64,000 bases of DNA from Micromonospora phaseoli (GTDB lineage Bacteria > Actinomycetota > Actinomycetes > Mycobacteriales > Micromonosporaceae): the NCBI RefSeq assembly GCF_900109115.1, contig NZ_FNYV01000008.1:124001-188000 (forward strand), in the 5' to 3' direction. Each line of letters starts with the position of its first letter. Position 1 is the first letter of the stretch. Under the pieces are notes generated by a model, which saw only the letters and a program-made list of their open reading frames with translations, did no database searches and was not told the DNA's origin. The position numbers and the translations under genes are program-made. Positions 41,688 through 50,264 of the stretch are shown piece after piece.

Positions 41688-43613
41688 TCAGCCCGCGGCC
41701 CGGTAAGCGCGACCCGCCGCGGTGAGCTGCCCGTCTGCCCGGTAGAGCCCGGTGCCGCTGTCCGCCGTGGCCGGCAGGCCGAACCAGGCGTACCGCTGCA
41801 CGTACGGAAGGTCCTCCAGCATTCTGGCGGCGCCAGTGACGAACGCCGCCTGCTGGGCGTCGGTCGGGTACTTCGCCCCACCGGAGAAGTTGATCAGAGC
41901 AAACTCGGTCAGCCAGATCGGCTTGCCGTACCGGCGGTGGGTCGCCTCCAGGTAGGAGCGCAGGTGCCCGACGGCGGCGGCGGAGAAGTCGGATCCGTAC
42001 CAGTGCAGGGCGATGAAGTCGACCCGGTGGCCGCGCCGCTCGGCGCCGACCATGAAGCGGTCCAGCCAACCGCCTGGGTCGGCAGCGCCGAAGGCCGGTG
42101 CCGGGCTGCCCAGCCGCAATCGGGTCGCCTGCAGGCGGGGCCAGAGGTCCAGCGCCCGCTCCACCGTCATATCGGCCTGTTCGCCGAGGTCGGGCTCGTT
42201 GAAGCCGAGCAGCACGTCCCCCGCCCGCCGGGCGGCCGCCAGGTTGGCGTCGGTGACCGATTCGGCGCCCCAGATCATCGGGACGAACTCGACCCCGGCC
42301 GGCGCCGGCATCGTCGCGTTGCTGGCCGACCAGTTGTAGTACCAGGCCGCCTCCACCGCGCCCAGACCCTGCTTGACCTTACTGAACTCCCAGCTCGCGA
42401 CGCCCTTCTTGGCCGAGTACCGGGCCGCGGGCGGGGCGGCCGGGGCGGAGCCGGCCGACCTGGTCGGTGCCGGGTTGACCGACCTGGTCGGTGCCGCGCT
42501 GGCCGACGCGGCCACGGTCGGTGTGGGAGTCAGGGTGGCCGCCGCGCGGGTCGGGGTCGTGCTCGGGCTCGGCACTACCGCCGCGCCGGCCGGTGCGGCG
42601 GGCCCCGGGTTGTCGGGCAGCAGCACGTAACCGGCCACCGCCGCGACCACGACGACCAGCGCGGCGGCCACCCCAACCGTGAGCGGCTTGACGACGCCGG
42701 CGGCGCGCCCGGTCCAGGCGGGGGGCCGCTCCCCCTGGCTGGTCCGCACCACGCGACCGGCCTGCTCAGTAGAACCGGCCGACTCCAGACGACCGGACTG
42801 CTCCGTCGGGCCCGCGGTGGGCGTGGTCGCGACAACGGATGTGGGCGCGTACGGCGGGACCGGCAGCGGGACCAGACCCAGACCGGCCAGCAGCCGCTCG
42901 GCCGCGACCAGATCCGACCAGCCGGCCGCGCAGCGTACGCATTCCCGCGTGTGCCGGGCCAGTCGCTTGCGCCACAACGGGTCGGGCCGGCCGGACCAAC
43001 CCGAGGTCTGGAGTACCAGTTCCGGACAGCGGGGCACGGCGTCCAGCGCCCGCACGACCGTACGGGCGGCGTCGAGCTGTGCCTTCATCCGTTGCACCCG
43101 CACGGCCGTGTGCTGGCGGGTCAGCCCGAGCGCATGCGCCACCTCGTCGCGGGTCAACGCACCCGTGGTCTCCAGCCACCAGAGTGAGAGAAGTTCGCGG
43201 TTGTCGGCGTCGAGCCACCGGGTGGCGACGGTGACCTCCCGACGCTGACCGGACAGGTGCAGCCGCAGGATGGTCAGATCGGCGAAGTCGGCGCCGGGGT
43301 CGGCCACCTCGTCCGGCTCCACCACCGGTGGCGGCAGCCGGCGTGCCCGGTACCGGTCCCGGACCTGATGCACGGCGATCGCCACCAGCCAGGACCGAAA
43401 GCTCTCGGGCGACCGCAGTTCGCCGAGCCCGGCCAGGCAGCGCAGCATCGTCTCCTGCACGACGTCGTCGACGTCGGCGTGCCCGTCCAGCGCCCGACCC
43501 ACCACGTTGTAGACCAGCGGCAGGTACACGGCGACCAACCGGTCGACCGCCCGCGGGTCACCGTCGCGGGCAGCGACGACGAGTTCGATGTCCGTAACGT
43601 CGCGTTCCTGCAT
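41688..43613 (-). CDS. ECF sigma factor fused to zinc motif, TM helix and GH128-like glycosidase
   Basis: The protein has 641 residues. Residues 10-89 are sigma region 2 (with YLPLVYNVVGRALDGHADVD, then DDVVQETMLRC) and 129-184 region 4 (LTRDEVAHALGLTRQHTAVR). Then comes a zinc-binding anti-sigma-like motif His221-x3-Cys225-x2-Cys228, a membrane helix at about 309-332, a Pro/Thr/Ala linker, and an extracellular domain of about 235 residues (403-639) with the GH128/Asl1 landmarks: W-E-F-S-K, G-F-N-E-P-D-L (Glu473, acid) and W-L-T-E-F-A (Glu570, nucleophile). AGGAGAGG upstream supports ATG 43613. Such ECF fusions are known in actinomycetes (group ECF53); release of the sigma part by proteolysis when the outside domain meets glucan is the likely mechanism. 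Confidence 0.9.
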   Translation of the reverse strand: MQERDVTDIELVVAARDGDPRAVDRLVAVYLPLVYNVVGRALDGHADVDDVVQETMLRCLAGLGELRSPESFRSWLVAIAVHQVRDRYRARRLPPPVVEPDEVADPGADFADLTILRLHLSGQRREVTVATRWLDADNRELLSLWWLETTGALTRDEVAHALGLTRQHTAVRVQRMKAQLDAARTVVRALDAVPRCPELVLQTSGWSGRPDPLWRKRLARHTRECVRCAAGWSDLVAAERLLAGLGLVPLPVPPYAPTSVVATTPTAGPTEQSGRLESAGSTEQAGRVVRTSQGERPPAWTGRAAGVVKPLTVGVAAALVVVVAAVAGYVLLPDNPGPAAPAGAAVVPSPSTTPTRAAATLTPTPTVAASASAAPTRSVNPAPTRSAGSAPAAPPAARYSAKKGVASWEFSKVKQGLGAVEAAWYYNWSASNATMPAPAGVEFVPMIWGAESVTDANLAAARRAGDVLLGFNEPDLGEQADMTVERALDLWPRLQATRLRLGSPAPAFGAADPGGWLDRFMVGAERRGHRVDFIALHWYGSDFSAAAVGHLRSYLEATHRRYGKPIWLTEFALINFSGGAKYPTDAQQAAFVTGAARMLEDLPYVQRYAWFGLPATADSGTGLYRADGQLTAAGRAYRAAG

Positions 43614-43893
43614 CGCACCTCTCCTCAACTGCCACATCCTGGCCCACCCGAGACGTACGCGACAGAGAGCGAACGCGATCGGGTGTCCTGAGGGAGACGC
43701 CAGGACACCGGCCGGGATAACACAAAAGCCGCCCGCGACCGGTCGACCCGGTGGCGCCGACCCAGACCGAGGGCCGCCGACACGGGTGGGCTCAGGATCG
43801 GTGCTTGTCTGCCACGTCTCGGCCACCTACCGGGACACCCCGCTTGTCCGGGATCCGCCGGACCGGGAACTGTCCGGATGGTCTCATGGGGCG

Positions 43894-45123
43894 CTACCTC
43901 AGCTGGTCGCGGCGGCGGATCAGGTAGGCGGCTTCGGCGGTGTTGCCCGCCAGCTCGATGGCTTTGTCGTAGGCCGCGCGCGACTTCTGGCTGCGGCCGA
44001 GCCGGCGCAGCAGGTCGGCGAGGGTCGCATGGTAGGCGTGATAGCCGGCCAACGCGCTGTCGAGGCGGTTGACGGCCGCCAGTGCCACCTCGGGGCCGTC
44101 GAGCTCCGCGACCGCGACGGCCCGGTTGAGGGCGACGATCGGCGAGGGGTCGATGCGGACGAGTTGGTCGTAGAGGGCGACGACCTGCGACCAGTCGGTG
44201 TCGCGTACGTCGTGGGCGGAGGTGTGCACGGCGTTGATCGCGGCGAGGATCTGGTAACGACCCGGGGCTACTCCAGCGGCCAGGCGCTCGCGCACCAGCC
44301 GATGCCCTTCGGCGATCAGCGCCGCGTCCCAGGCCCCCCGGTCCTGCTCGCCGAGGGTGACCAGCTCCCCGCTCGCCGAGACCCGGGCGGTGCGGCGGGC
44401 CTCGATGAGGAGCATCAGCGCCAACAGCCCGGCCGCCTCACCGTCGTCCGGCATGAGGGCACGGACCAGACGAGTGAGCCGGATCGCCTCGGCGGTCAGG
44501 TCGTGGCGTACGGGATCGGTGTCGGGGCCGGTCGCCAGATAGCCCTCGTTGAAGACGAGAAACAGCACGGCGAGAACGCTGGAGACGCGGGCCGGCAGAT
44601 CCGCCGCGGACGGCACCCGATAGGGGATCCGAGCCGCCTTGATCTTGGCCTTTGCGCGGGTGATCCGCTGGCCCATGGCGGTCTCCTGCACGAGGAAGGC
44701 ACGGGCGATCTCGGGCACGGTCAGACCGCCGACCATGCGCAGCGTCAGCGCGACGCGGGTCTCCATGGCCAACGCCGGATGGCAGCAAATGAAGATCAGC
44801 CGGAGCCGTTCGTCGTCGATGGCGCCGGGAGGCTCGGGCACGTCCTCGTACAACATCCGAGCCTCCTTCTGCTTGTCGTCGCGTTTGTTCTCGCGCCGGA
44901 TCCGGTCGATGGCCTTGCGGGTGGCGGTGGTGGTCAACCAGGCGCCGAGGTTGGGCGGGACGCCGTCGCCCGGCCACCGATCCACAGCGGTCGCGAACGC
45001 CTCGGCCGCCGCCTCCTCGGCGATGTCGAGGTCACCGAAACGCCTGGTCAGGGCAGCGACCACCCGCCCCCACTGCTCTCGGTGGGCGCGGGTGATCGCC
45101 TCGTGGACGTTGAGCACGCTCAC
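43894..45123 (-). CDS. ECF42-type sigma factor with TPR-like C-terminal extension
   Basis: The protein has 409 residues. Region 2 (residues about 10-75, GDLDIAEEAAAEAFATAVDR) and region 4 (about 105-165, VGGLTVPEIARAFLVQETAM) are followed by a 230-residue helical extension with TPR-like repeats (VALNRAVAVAELDGPEVALA, then YHATLADLLRRLGRSQKSR). This layout, and a YCII-domain gene overlapping its 5' end as ATGA, define the ECF42 group, which lacks a classical anti-sigma factor; the C-terminal domain itself controls activity. It directs RNA polymerase to a small regulon, usually its own operon. Cytosolic. Confidence 0.93.
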   Translation of the reverse strand: MSVLNVHEAITRAHREQWGRVVAALTRRFGDLDIAEEAAAEAFATAVDRWPGDGVPPNLGAWLTTTATRKAIDRIRRENKRDDKQKEARMLYEDVPEPPGAIDDERLRLIFICCHPALAMETRVALTLRMVGGLTVPEIARAFLVQETAMGQRITRAKAKIKAARIPYRVPSAADLPARVSSVLAVLFLVFNEGYLATGPDTDPVRHDLTAEAIRLTRLVRALMPDDGEAAGLLALMLLIEARRTARVSASGELVTLGEQDRGAWDAALIAEGHRLVRERLAAGVAPGRYQILAAINAVHTSAHDVRDTDWSQVVALYDQLVRIDPSPIVALNRAVAVAELDGPEVALAAVNRLDSALAGYHAYHATLADLLRRLGRSQKSRAAYDKAIELAGNTAEAAYLIRRRDQLR

Positions 45124-45443
45124 CGGAACGGCCGTACCTCGACCTTCCGATTGCAGTGCATCGACCCGTCGGCGGCGAGCTTGAGCGCCACGTCGAGGTC
45201 GGGGGCCTCGATGACCCAGAACCCGATGAGGTACTCCTTCGACTCCAGGAAGGGCCCGTCGGTGAACACCGCTCTCCCACCCCGGTTGTCGATGACGGTT
45301 GCCGAACTGGGCGACGCGAGGCCACCGGCGAAGACCCAGTGACCCTCCGCCTGCAGCCGGTCGTTGAACGCGTCGATGGCAGCCATCTCGTCCGGGGTGG
45401 CGAGGCGGGCCGTGTCATCGATCACGGAAACCAGATACTGCAT
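45120..45443 (-). CDS. YCII/DGPF-domain protein
   Basis: The protein has 107 residues. The core is F-T-D-G-P-F-L-E-S-K-E-Y, the DGPF signature, followed by LIGFWVIEAPDLDVALKLA and a C-terminal E-V-R-P-F. The fold is a ferredoxin-like YCII dimer. Its stop overlaps the sigma-factor start (ATGA). In ECF42 loci this partner is conserved and is thought to be a target and possibly a sensor. AGGAG lies upstream of the ATG. It is the first gene of the operon. Confidence 0.93.
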   Translation of the reverse strand: MQYLVSVIDDTARLATPDEMAAIDAFNDRLQAEGHWVFAGGLASPSSATVIDNRGGRAVFTDGPFLESKEYLIGFWVIEAPDLDVALKLAADGSMHCNRKVEVRPFR

Positions 45444-45550
45444 CTCGGATCATCTCCTGTGATTCGTGGCGCCCTGATGGGTGGCCGCTCACCCCTGCTA
45501 CGAACACCTCCGCCCCGATCCGACACCGCCTCGGGACTTTTCCCAGGACG

Positions 45551-45582
45551 CCTGACCCTGACCTGACCTGACCTGACCTGAT
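45551..45582. repeat. CTGAC pentamer tandem repeat
   Basis: About five near-perfect copies of (C)CTGAC in the spacer upstream of the YCII gene. Short repeats of this type can change length by slippage. No role shown. Confidence 0.7.
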
Positions 45583-45629
45583 CTCGGAGGCCACCTCGAC
45601 CCCGAACGGCCCCGGCACGGGCGGGCAGT

Positions 45630-46145
45630 TCAGTCCGCGAGTTCGGTGATCGGTCGGTCGCTGACGACTGCCGTCAGGATCATCGGAGCGTCGCCGTCGC
45701 ACTGGTTCACGGAGACCGCGACCCAGCGTCCGTCGGCCGTCACCGGCCCCCACACGGTCAGATCACCGTAACAATCCACGTCGCACAAGGACTGGAACAG
45801 TGCCGGCACCGGTTCGCCAGCCTGATCCCGAAAGAGCGGTACTCGCATGGAGACCGGCCGGTGGGGACCCCACCAGCGGTCCAGTTCTCCTACGACGAGG
45901 GTCAGGTTCTCCGCCGCGGCCTCCTCCGCCTCGTTCCAGTCCCTCCCGTACACCCCGGTGAGCGCTTCGCTCTCCCAGATCGGCCTGATCTGGAAGCCCG
46001 CGCCCCTGGTGACGGTCCACTCCCCGGTCTCCGGGTCTCCCTCGCTGACTACCGCGCCGTCGGCGGACAGGTCCACGGCGAGCAGCGCCTCGATGTCGGA
46101 CACGGCCCGGTCGATCGAGAACGCTTCGCCGGCCCGGCTGGTCAC
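45630..46145 (-). CDS. Conserved hypothetical protein, probably coupled to a leader ORF
   Basis: The proposed protein has 171 residues from GTG 46145, overlapping the stop of a 17-codon ORF as GTGA. It begins TSRAGEAFSIDRAVSDIEAL, then has acidic alpha/beta segments (LTLVVGELDRWWGPHRPVSM, then DLTVWGPVTADGRWVAVSVN). No signal or membrane helix is seen; family not recognised. The longer open frame up to 46274 has no ribosome binding site and would overlap the next gene's start, so it is not used. Strong GGAAGGAGG sits before the leader ATG, not before this GTG. Confidence 0.6.
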   Translation of the reverse strand: MTSRAGEAFSIDRAVSDIEALLAVDLSADGAVVSEGDPETGEWTVTRGAGFQIRPIWESEALTGVYGRDWNEAEEAAAENLTLVVGELDRWWGPHRPVSMRVPLFRDQAGEPVPALFQSLCDVDCYGDLTVWGPVTADGRWVAVSVNQCDGDAPMILTAVVSDRPITELAD

Positions 46146-46195
46146 TGCACGGCTCGTTCCACCGCTACCAAATTCCAGGACGCCAGCTGTCGCAT
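46142..46195 (-). CDS. 17-codon leader ORF
   Basis: ATG 46195 follows GGAAGGAGG with six bases between, the best ribosome binding site in this area. The 17-residue peptide (begins M-R-Q-L-A-S-W-N-L-V) ends at a TGA that overlaps the GTG of the next gene as GTGA. This is the arrangement of translational coupling. Alternatively a frameshift has separated the original start from the gene. Confidence 0.55.
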   Translation of the reverse strand: MRQLASWNLVAVERAVQ

Positions 46196-46272
46196 GGCCT
46201 GCCTCCTTCCGCCGTGGATATCGGATCATCGCGTGGTCATCAGGTCGCCGGCGATCTGCGTAGGCTGCCAGC

Positions 46273-46992
46273 ATGGCGCACCCCGAATATCTGAATCCGT
46301 TCGTGTTGCCCGTTGAGCCGGTCGCGCCAGAGCGCCATGGCCGCGTTGACCTCTACCTGCCGGCGGCGACGCGGCCCAGCCCGGCGATCGTGTTCGTGCA
46401 CGGCGGCCCGATTCCGGCCGACCTACGCCCTACTCCGCGAGACTGGCCGGTGTACCGGGGATACGGATCACTTGCGGCCACCCGGGGCGCGGTCGGTGTC
46501 ACAGTCGACCATCGCCTGCACGGCGCCGGCGACTATCCGCAGGCCGGCTCCGATGTCGCGGCAGCGGTGCAGGCAGCGCGGGATGACCCACGGGTGGATG
46601 GCGACCGGATCGCGCTCTGGTTCTTCTCCGGCGGCGGCCTCCTGCTTGGTGACTGGCTGCGCGAAACACCGGAGTGGCTACGCTGTGTCGCAGCCACCTA
46701 TCCCCTGCTCGCCATCCCGCCGGGCGCGAACGTCGACGTACGGTTCCTGCCCGTGGACACCATCGCGATGGCAGGTGCACTACCTGTGGTGTTGACCCGG
46801 GTCGGGCACGAACGCCCGCAGGTCGCGTACACCGTCGAGGCGTTTGTCGCGGCCGCTCGCACGGCCGGGGCGCGGTTGCAGATCGTTGACGTGCCGAACG
46901 GCCGACATGGGTTCGACATGCTCGATCACACCGAGGAGTCCCGCGAGGCCGTCGAGCAGGCCATCGACACGGTGCTCACGGCGCTGGCCTGA
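46273..46992 (+). CDS. Alpha/beta hydrolase, dienelactone-hydrolase-like
   Basis: The protein has 239 residues. The oxyanion-hole H-G-G-P follows AIVFV; the nucleophile elbow is a variant F-F-S-G-G-G (Ser), and the C-terminal G-R-H-G-F-D carries the catalytic His. An Asp before it could be the acid. Such enzymes hydrolyse esters, lactones or thioesters. It begins 78 bp after the leader ORF start on the opposite strand. It has no signal peptide; the substrate is unknown. Confidence 0.85.
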   Translation: MAHPEYLNPFVLPVEPVAPERHGRVDLYLPAATRPSPAIVFVHGGPIPADLRPTPRDWPVYRGYGSLAATRGAVGVTVDHRLHGAGDYPQAGSDVAAAVQAARDDPRVDGDRIALWFFSGGGLLLGDWLRETPEWLRCVAATYPLLAIPPGANVDVRFLPVDTIAMAGALPVVLTRVGHERPQVAYTVEAFVAAARTAGARLQIVDVPNGRHGFDMLDHTEESREAVEQAIDTVLTALA

Positions 46993-47154
46993 CCCGGTCC
47001 CTCCCGCCGCCGGCTCGACGTGCAGCGCCACGTCGCCCGGGTGGGGCCGCTGGAGCCCACTGCCACCCCACCCTGTCCCAATAAGCAAGATTTACCTACC
47101 GCATTGCGGGACAGCCGGGCTACGGTCATCGCCACTGACCGGGGAGATTCGCGC

Positions 47155-47964
47155 ATGTCAGCCGCACCGAACGTATACACCCACGGGCATCACGCATCGG
47201 TGCTGCGCTCGCACCGGTGGCGTACCGCCGAGAACTCGGCGGCCTACCTACTGCCGCACCTCGTACCGGGCATGTCGGTGCTCGACGTCGGCTGCGGACC
47301 CGGCACCATCACCGTCGACCTGGCCACCCGCGTTGCACCCGGACGAGTCACCGCCGTCGAGATCACCGGCGACGCGCTCCAACTGGCCCGCACGGAGGCC
47401 AACTCACGTCGTCAACGCAACATCGACTTCGCGGTCGCCGACGTCCACGCGCTCGACTTCCCCGACAGCGCGTTCGACGTCATCCACGCCCACCAGGTCC
47501 TTCAGCACGTCGCCGATCCGGTCCGGGCGCTGCGCGAGATGCGCCGGGTTTCCCGCCCGGGCGGGATCGTCGCCGCGCGGGACAGCGACTACGCGGCGTT
47601 CACCTGGTTTCCTCGCGTGCCGGCATTGGACGATTGGCTCGCCCTGTACCAGCAGGCCGCCCGCGCCAACGGAGGCGAGCCGGACGCCGGCCGGCGTCTG
47701 CTTTCCTGGGCCCACGCCGCCGGGTTCACCGACGTCAGGGCGACGGCGAGCACCTGGTGCTTCGCCACGCCGGAGGACAGACAGTGGTGGGGTGAAATGT
47801 GGGCCGAGCGGATCCTTCACTCGGACCTGGCCCGACAGTTGCTGACCTCAGGCGCCGCCACCGCGGAGGGCCTACGGCGCATCTCGGACGGCTGGCGGGA
47901 GTGGGCCGCGGCAGCGGACGCCTGGTTCGCCGTTCTGCATGGCGAGATTGTCTGCCGGCCCTGA
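47155..47964 (+). CDS. UbiE/COQ5-like SAM methyltransferase
   Basis: The protein has 269 residues from ATG 47155. SAM motif I reads V-L-D-V-G-C-G-P-G-T-I, motif post-I V-T-A-V-E-I-T-G, and motif II/III region VIHAHQVLQHVADPVRALRE then R-P-G-G-I-V. The extended helical C-terminal part (DARNGGEPDAGRRLLSWAHA and on) resembles ubiquinone/menaquinone-type and polyketide O/C-methyltransferases. Cytosolic, single-gene unit. A decayed LuxR gene lies immediately downstream on the other strand. Confidence 0.92.
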   Translation: MSAAPNVYTHGHHASVLRSHRWRTAENSAAYLLPHLVPGMSVLDVGCGPGTITVDLATRVAPGRVTAVEITGDALQLARTEANSRRQRNIDFAVADVHALDFPDSAFDVIHAHQVLQHVADPVRALREMRRVSRPGGIVAARDSDYAAFTWFPRVPALDDWLALYQQAARANGGEPDAGRRLLSWAHAAGFTDVRATASTWCFATPEDRQWWGEMWAERILHSDLARQLLTSGAATAEGLRRISDGWREWAAAADAWFAVLHGEIVCRP

Positions 47965-48165
47965 AGAAATGACAGCATGCGGAAGATGTTGCGCAGGTGG
48001 GCTTCTATCGCGCGCGGGCTGAGGAACAGCTGCTCGGCCACCTACCGGGGGTCGCTCCGGTGGCCACCAGTCGCGCGATGTGCAGCTCCTGGGCGGTGGG
48101 CGCATCGGTCGGCTGCGCGGGTGCTCGCCGGTGGCACGTAGCTCGCGGGCGGCACGCGGTATTCA
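47963..48165 (-). pseudogene. LuxR-family regulator C-terminal remnant, frameshifted
   Basis: Three - strand frames carry consecutive parts of one LuxR DNA-binding domain: RAARELRATGEHPR (linker), then TAQELHIARLVATGAT (helices 1-2), then VAEQLFLSPRAIEAHLRNIF (recognition helix). Two frame changes within 150 bp and the missing N-terminal part show a dead gene, probably a large ATP-binding LuxR regulator. It sits in the spacer between the methyltransferase and the Gfo/Idh gene. Confidence 0.75.
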
Positions 48166-48191
48166 GGGAAAGCTCGCCGACGAGTTCCGCC

Positions 48192-49310
48192 TCAGCCCCC
48201 GGGCGCGAGGGCTGACAGCCAGTCCTCGGCCGGGGTGAGCGGGACGGGTGCGGGGCGTTCGACCGTCGTCGTCAGCTCGACCCGCCGGCCTTCGGCGGCC
48301 GAACGCAGCAGAGCGGTCATGATGTCGAGTACGTGCAGCGCCACCGCACCGCTGGCCCGGGGCGGACGCATCTCGTCGGCCCGGACCAGGTCGATCAGGC
48401 CGATCCCTCGGGAGGCGGCGACGTAGCCGGCCCGCGGTTCGAGGGCGTGCCACCCGGGCCCGTCGAGCGCGAGATGGCGGACCTCGCCGTCGAAGTTGTT
48501 CGGATCGGGTACGGCGAGGGTGCCGTGCTCCCCATGCACCTCGATCGGCGCGGCCGTCGTCGCGACGCCGTCGAAGCTGGTCGTGAGGGTGGTCAGCGCA
48601 CCACCCGCGTGTTCCAGCACACCGCTCACATGGGTGGGCACCTCGACCGGGATCCGCTGCCCGAGGCGGGGGCCCGAGCCGATGACCCGGGTGTCACGCA
48701 GCTGGCTGGCCGCCCCGATCACCGCCCGGACCGGCCCGAGCAGGTGGACCAGCGCCGAAATGTAGTACGGCCCCATGTCCAGCAGTGGGCCGCCCCCCGG
48801 GGCGTAGTAGAAGTCGGGGTTCGGGTGCCAGCGCTCGTGTCCGGGGGTGACCATGACGGCCGACGCGGAGAGTGGGCGGCCGATCAGTCCACCGTCGATC
48901 GCCGCTCGGGCGGTCTGCGTGCCAGTGCCCAGGACGGTGTCCGGTGCGCAGCCGGCACGAACGCCGGCCGACGCCGCCCGGTCGATGATCGACCGGCCCT
49001 CCGGGAGCGTGACGGTGAGCGGCTTCTCGACGTAGACGTTCCGGCCGGCGTCGATCGCCGCGCCCGAGATCTCAGCGTGCGCCGCCGGGACGGTGAGGTT
49101 GAGCACCGTCGCCACGTCCGGGTGGTGCAGCAGTCGCTCGACACTGACCGCCTCGGCGCCGGGAATCGTGGCGGCGGCCGCGTCGGCCCGGGCCGCGTCC
49201 AGGTCGGCCACCGCGATGACGCGCACCGCGGGATGGTTGGCGAGCGTGTTCAGGTACGCGCGGGAGATGAAGCCGAGACCTACGACGCCGATGCCGTGCG
49301 GGTCGCCCAC
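48192..49310 (-). CDS. Gfo/Idh/MocA oxidoreductase
   Basis: The protein has 372 residues. The Rossmann start is G-I-G-V-V-G-L-G-F-I-S; the conserved V-E-K-P-L-T-V (Lys of the EKP motif) and the D-M-G-P-Y-Y (His/Tyr loop) are present. The family oxidises or reduces sugars, inositols and related polyols with NAD(P). The GTG start at 49310 lies 31 bp inside the ThuA gene, so the two are translationally coupled. The two belong together: ThuA enzymes and Gfo/Idh enzymes commonly act in one glycoside pathway. Confidence 0.9.
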   Translation of the reverse strand: MGDPHGIGVVGLGFISRAYLNTLANHPAVRVIAVADLDAARADAAAATIPGAEAVSVERLLHHPDVATVLNLTVPAAHAEISGAAIDAGRNVYVEKPLTVTLPEGRSIIDRAASAGVRAGCAPDTVLGTGTQTARAAIDGGLIGRPLSASAVMVTPGHERWHPNPDFYYAPGGGPLLDMGPYYISALVHLLGPVRAVIGAASQLRDTRVIGSGPRLGQRIPVEVPTHVSGVLEHAGGALTTLTTSFDGVATTAAPIEVHGEHGTLAVPDPNNFDGEVRHLALDGPGWHALEPRAGYVAASRGIGLIDLVRADEMRPPRASGAVALHVLDIMTALLRSAAEGRRVELTTTVERPAPVPLTPAEDWLSALAPGG

Positions 49311-49990
49311 ACCATTCCCCTCTCGATGACGGTACGGACGCTCGGGTGCTCCAGCACGTCGAGGCTGTGTCCCGGAGTCGTCACCACGATCCGCCCGGCA
49401 CCCCAGTGTCGGGCCCAGATCGCCGGCGAGGTCACCGGCCGATGCCACGGGTGCCACTCCCGGGTCGGGTGGGTGGTGGTGGCCAGCACGTCGATCAGGT
49501 CGTCGTGCAGTACCCAGTACTGCTCGGTGACCAGGTCGAAGTCCTCGATCCCGGCGGTGATCGGATGCTCCCTGCCGAGGTCGGTGATCGCGATCGAGTG
49601 TGGCAGGAAGTTGTCTGCCTCTCCGCCGACACGGTCGCAGGGCTGGATGCCCGGATGGGTGGCGAACTGGCCGCCCACCAGGTGCAGGTAGTCCGAGGAG
49701 GCGCGGAACGAGTCGGCGATGCCGCCGTGCCAGCCGGTGAGACCCGTCCCGGCAACGACAGCCGCGGCCAGACCCGCCACCTGCTCCGCGGTGATCTGCG
49801 ACATCGTCATGCACTGCACGATGAGGTCGGTGTCGGCCAGTTCGGCGGCGTCGGCGTAGATCTCCGTCGACCCCTCCACCCGTACCGCGTATCCGCTGCG
49901 TTCCAGGAACGGGATGAACAACTCCGTCGCCTCGACCGGCCGGTGTCCCTCCCAGCCTCCTCGGACCACAAGGGCTCTCCTCGGCGGCAC
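49280..49990 (-). CDS. ThuA-domain protein
   Basis: The protein has 236 residues. The glutamine-amidotransferase-like ThuA fold is recognisable: A-L-V-V-R-G-G-W-E-G-H-R, then LIVQCMTMSQITAEQVAGLA, then G-L-T-G-W-H-G-G-I-A-D-S-F-R, with the usual W-H-G-G block. ThuA members work with trehalose or sugar dehydrogenases in carbohydrate metabolism. The GTG start is used. It is the upstream gene of a two-gene operon whose second gene overlaps its end. Confidence 0.88.
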   Translation of the reverse strand: MPPRRALVVRGGWEGHRPVEATELFIPFLERSGYAVRVEGSTEIYADAAELADTDLIVQCMTMSQITAEQVAGLAAAVVAGTGLTGWHGGIADSFRASSDYLHLVGGQFATHPGIQPCDRVGGEADNFLPHSIAITDLGREHPITAGIEDFDLVTEQYWVLHDDLIDVLATTTHPTREWHPWHRPVTSPAIWARHWGAGRIVVTTPGHSLDVLEHPSVRTVIERGMVWATRTASAS

Positions 49991-50264
49991 ACCCGCTCCT
50001 CCCCCGGTCCGTCACCCCTGGCCACCGCTGCCGCCGGGCCGACGCCCGCACTGTCCGACCGCCGCTAACCGTACCCGGACCGCCGCCCTGACTCAGCCCT
50101 CGCCCGGGGCACCGCACGTCGACACCGGCATCCTCACGCAGCCCCCTACCGCCCTCGCCGGCCTGCTGCCGGTCGGCGGCTGCCAGCGGCCGGCGTCCCA
50201 CACCCCGACCTGACATGGGTGCCGCCCTGACACGGACAGACCGCCGGATTGTGGATGGCACAGG

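Noticed and set aside
41160..43187. A 675-codon + strand open frame
   Set aside because: It is the complement of the sigma-glycosidase and phosphoesterase genes, whose domains are clear on the - strand.
48333..49691. A 452-codon + strand open frame
   Set aside because: Antisense to Gfo/Idh and ThuA genes; no recognisable protein motif.
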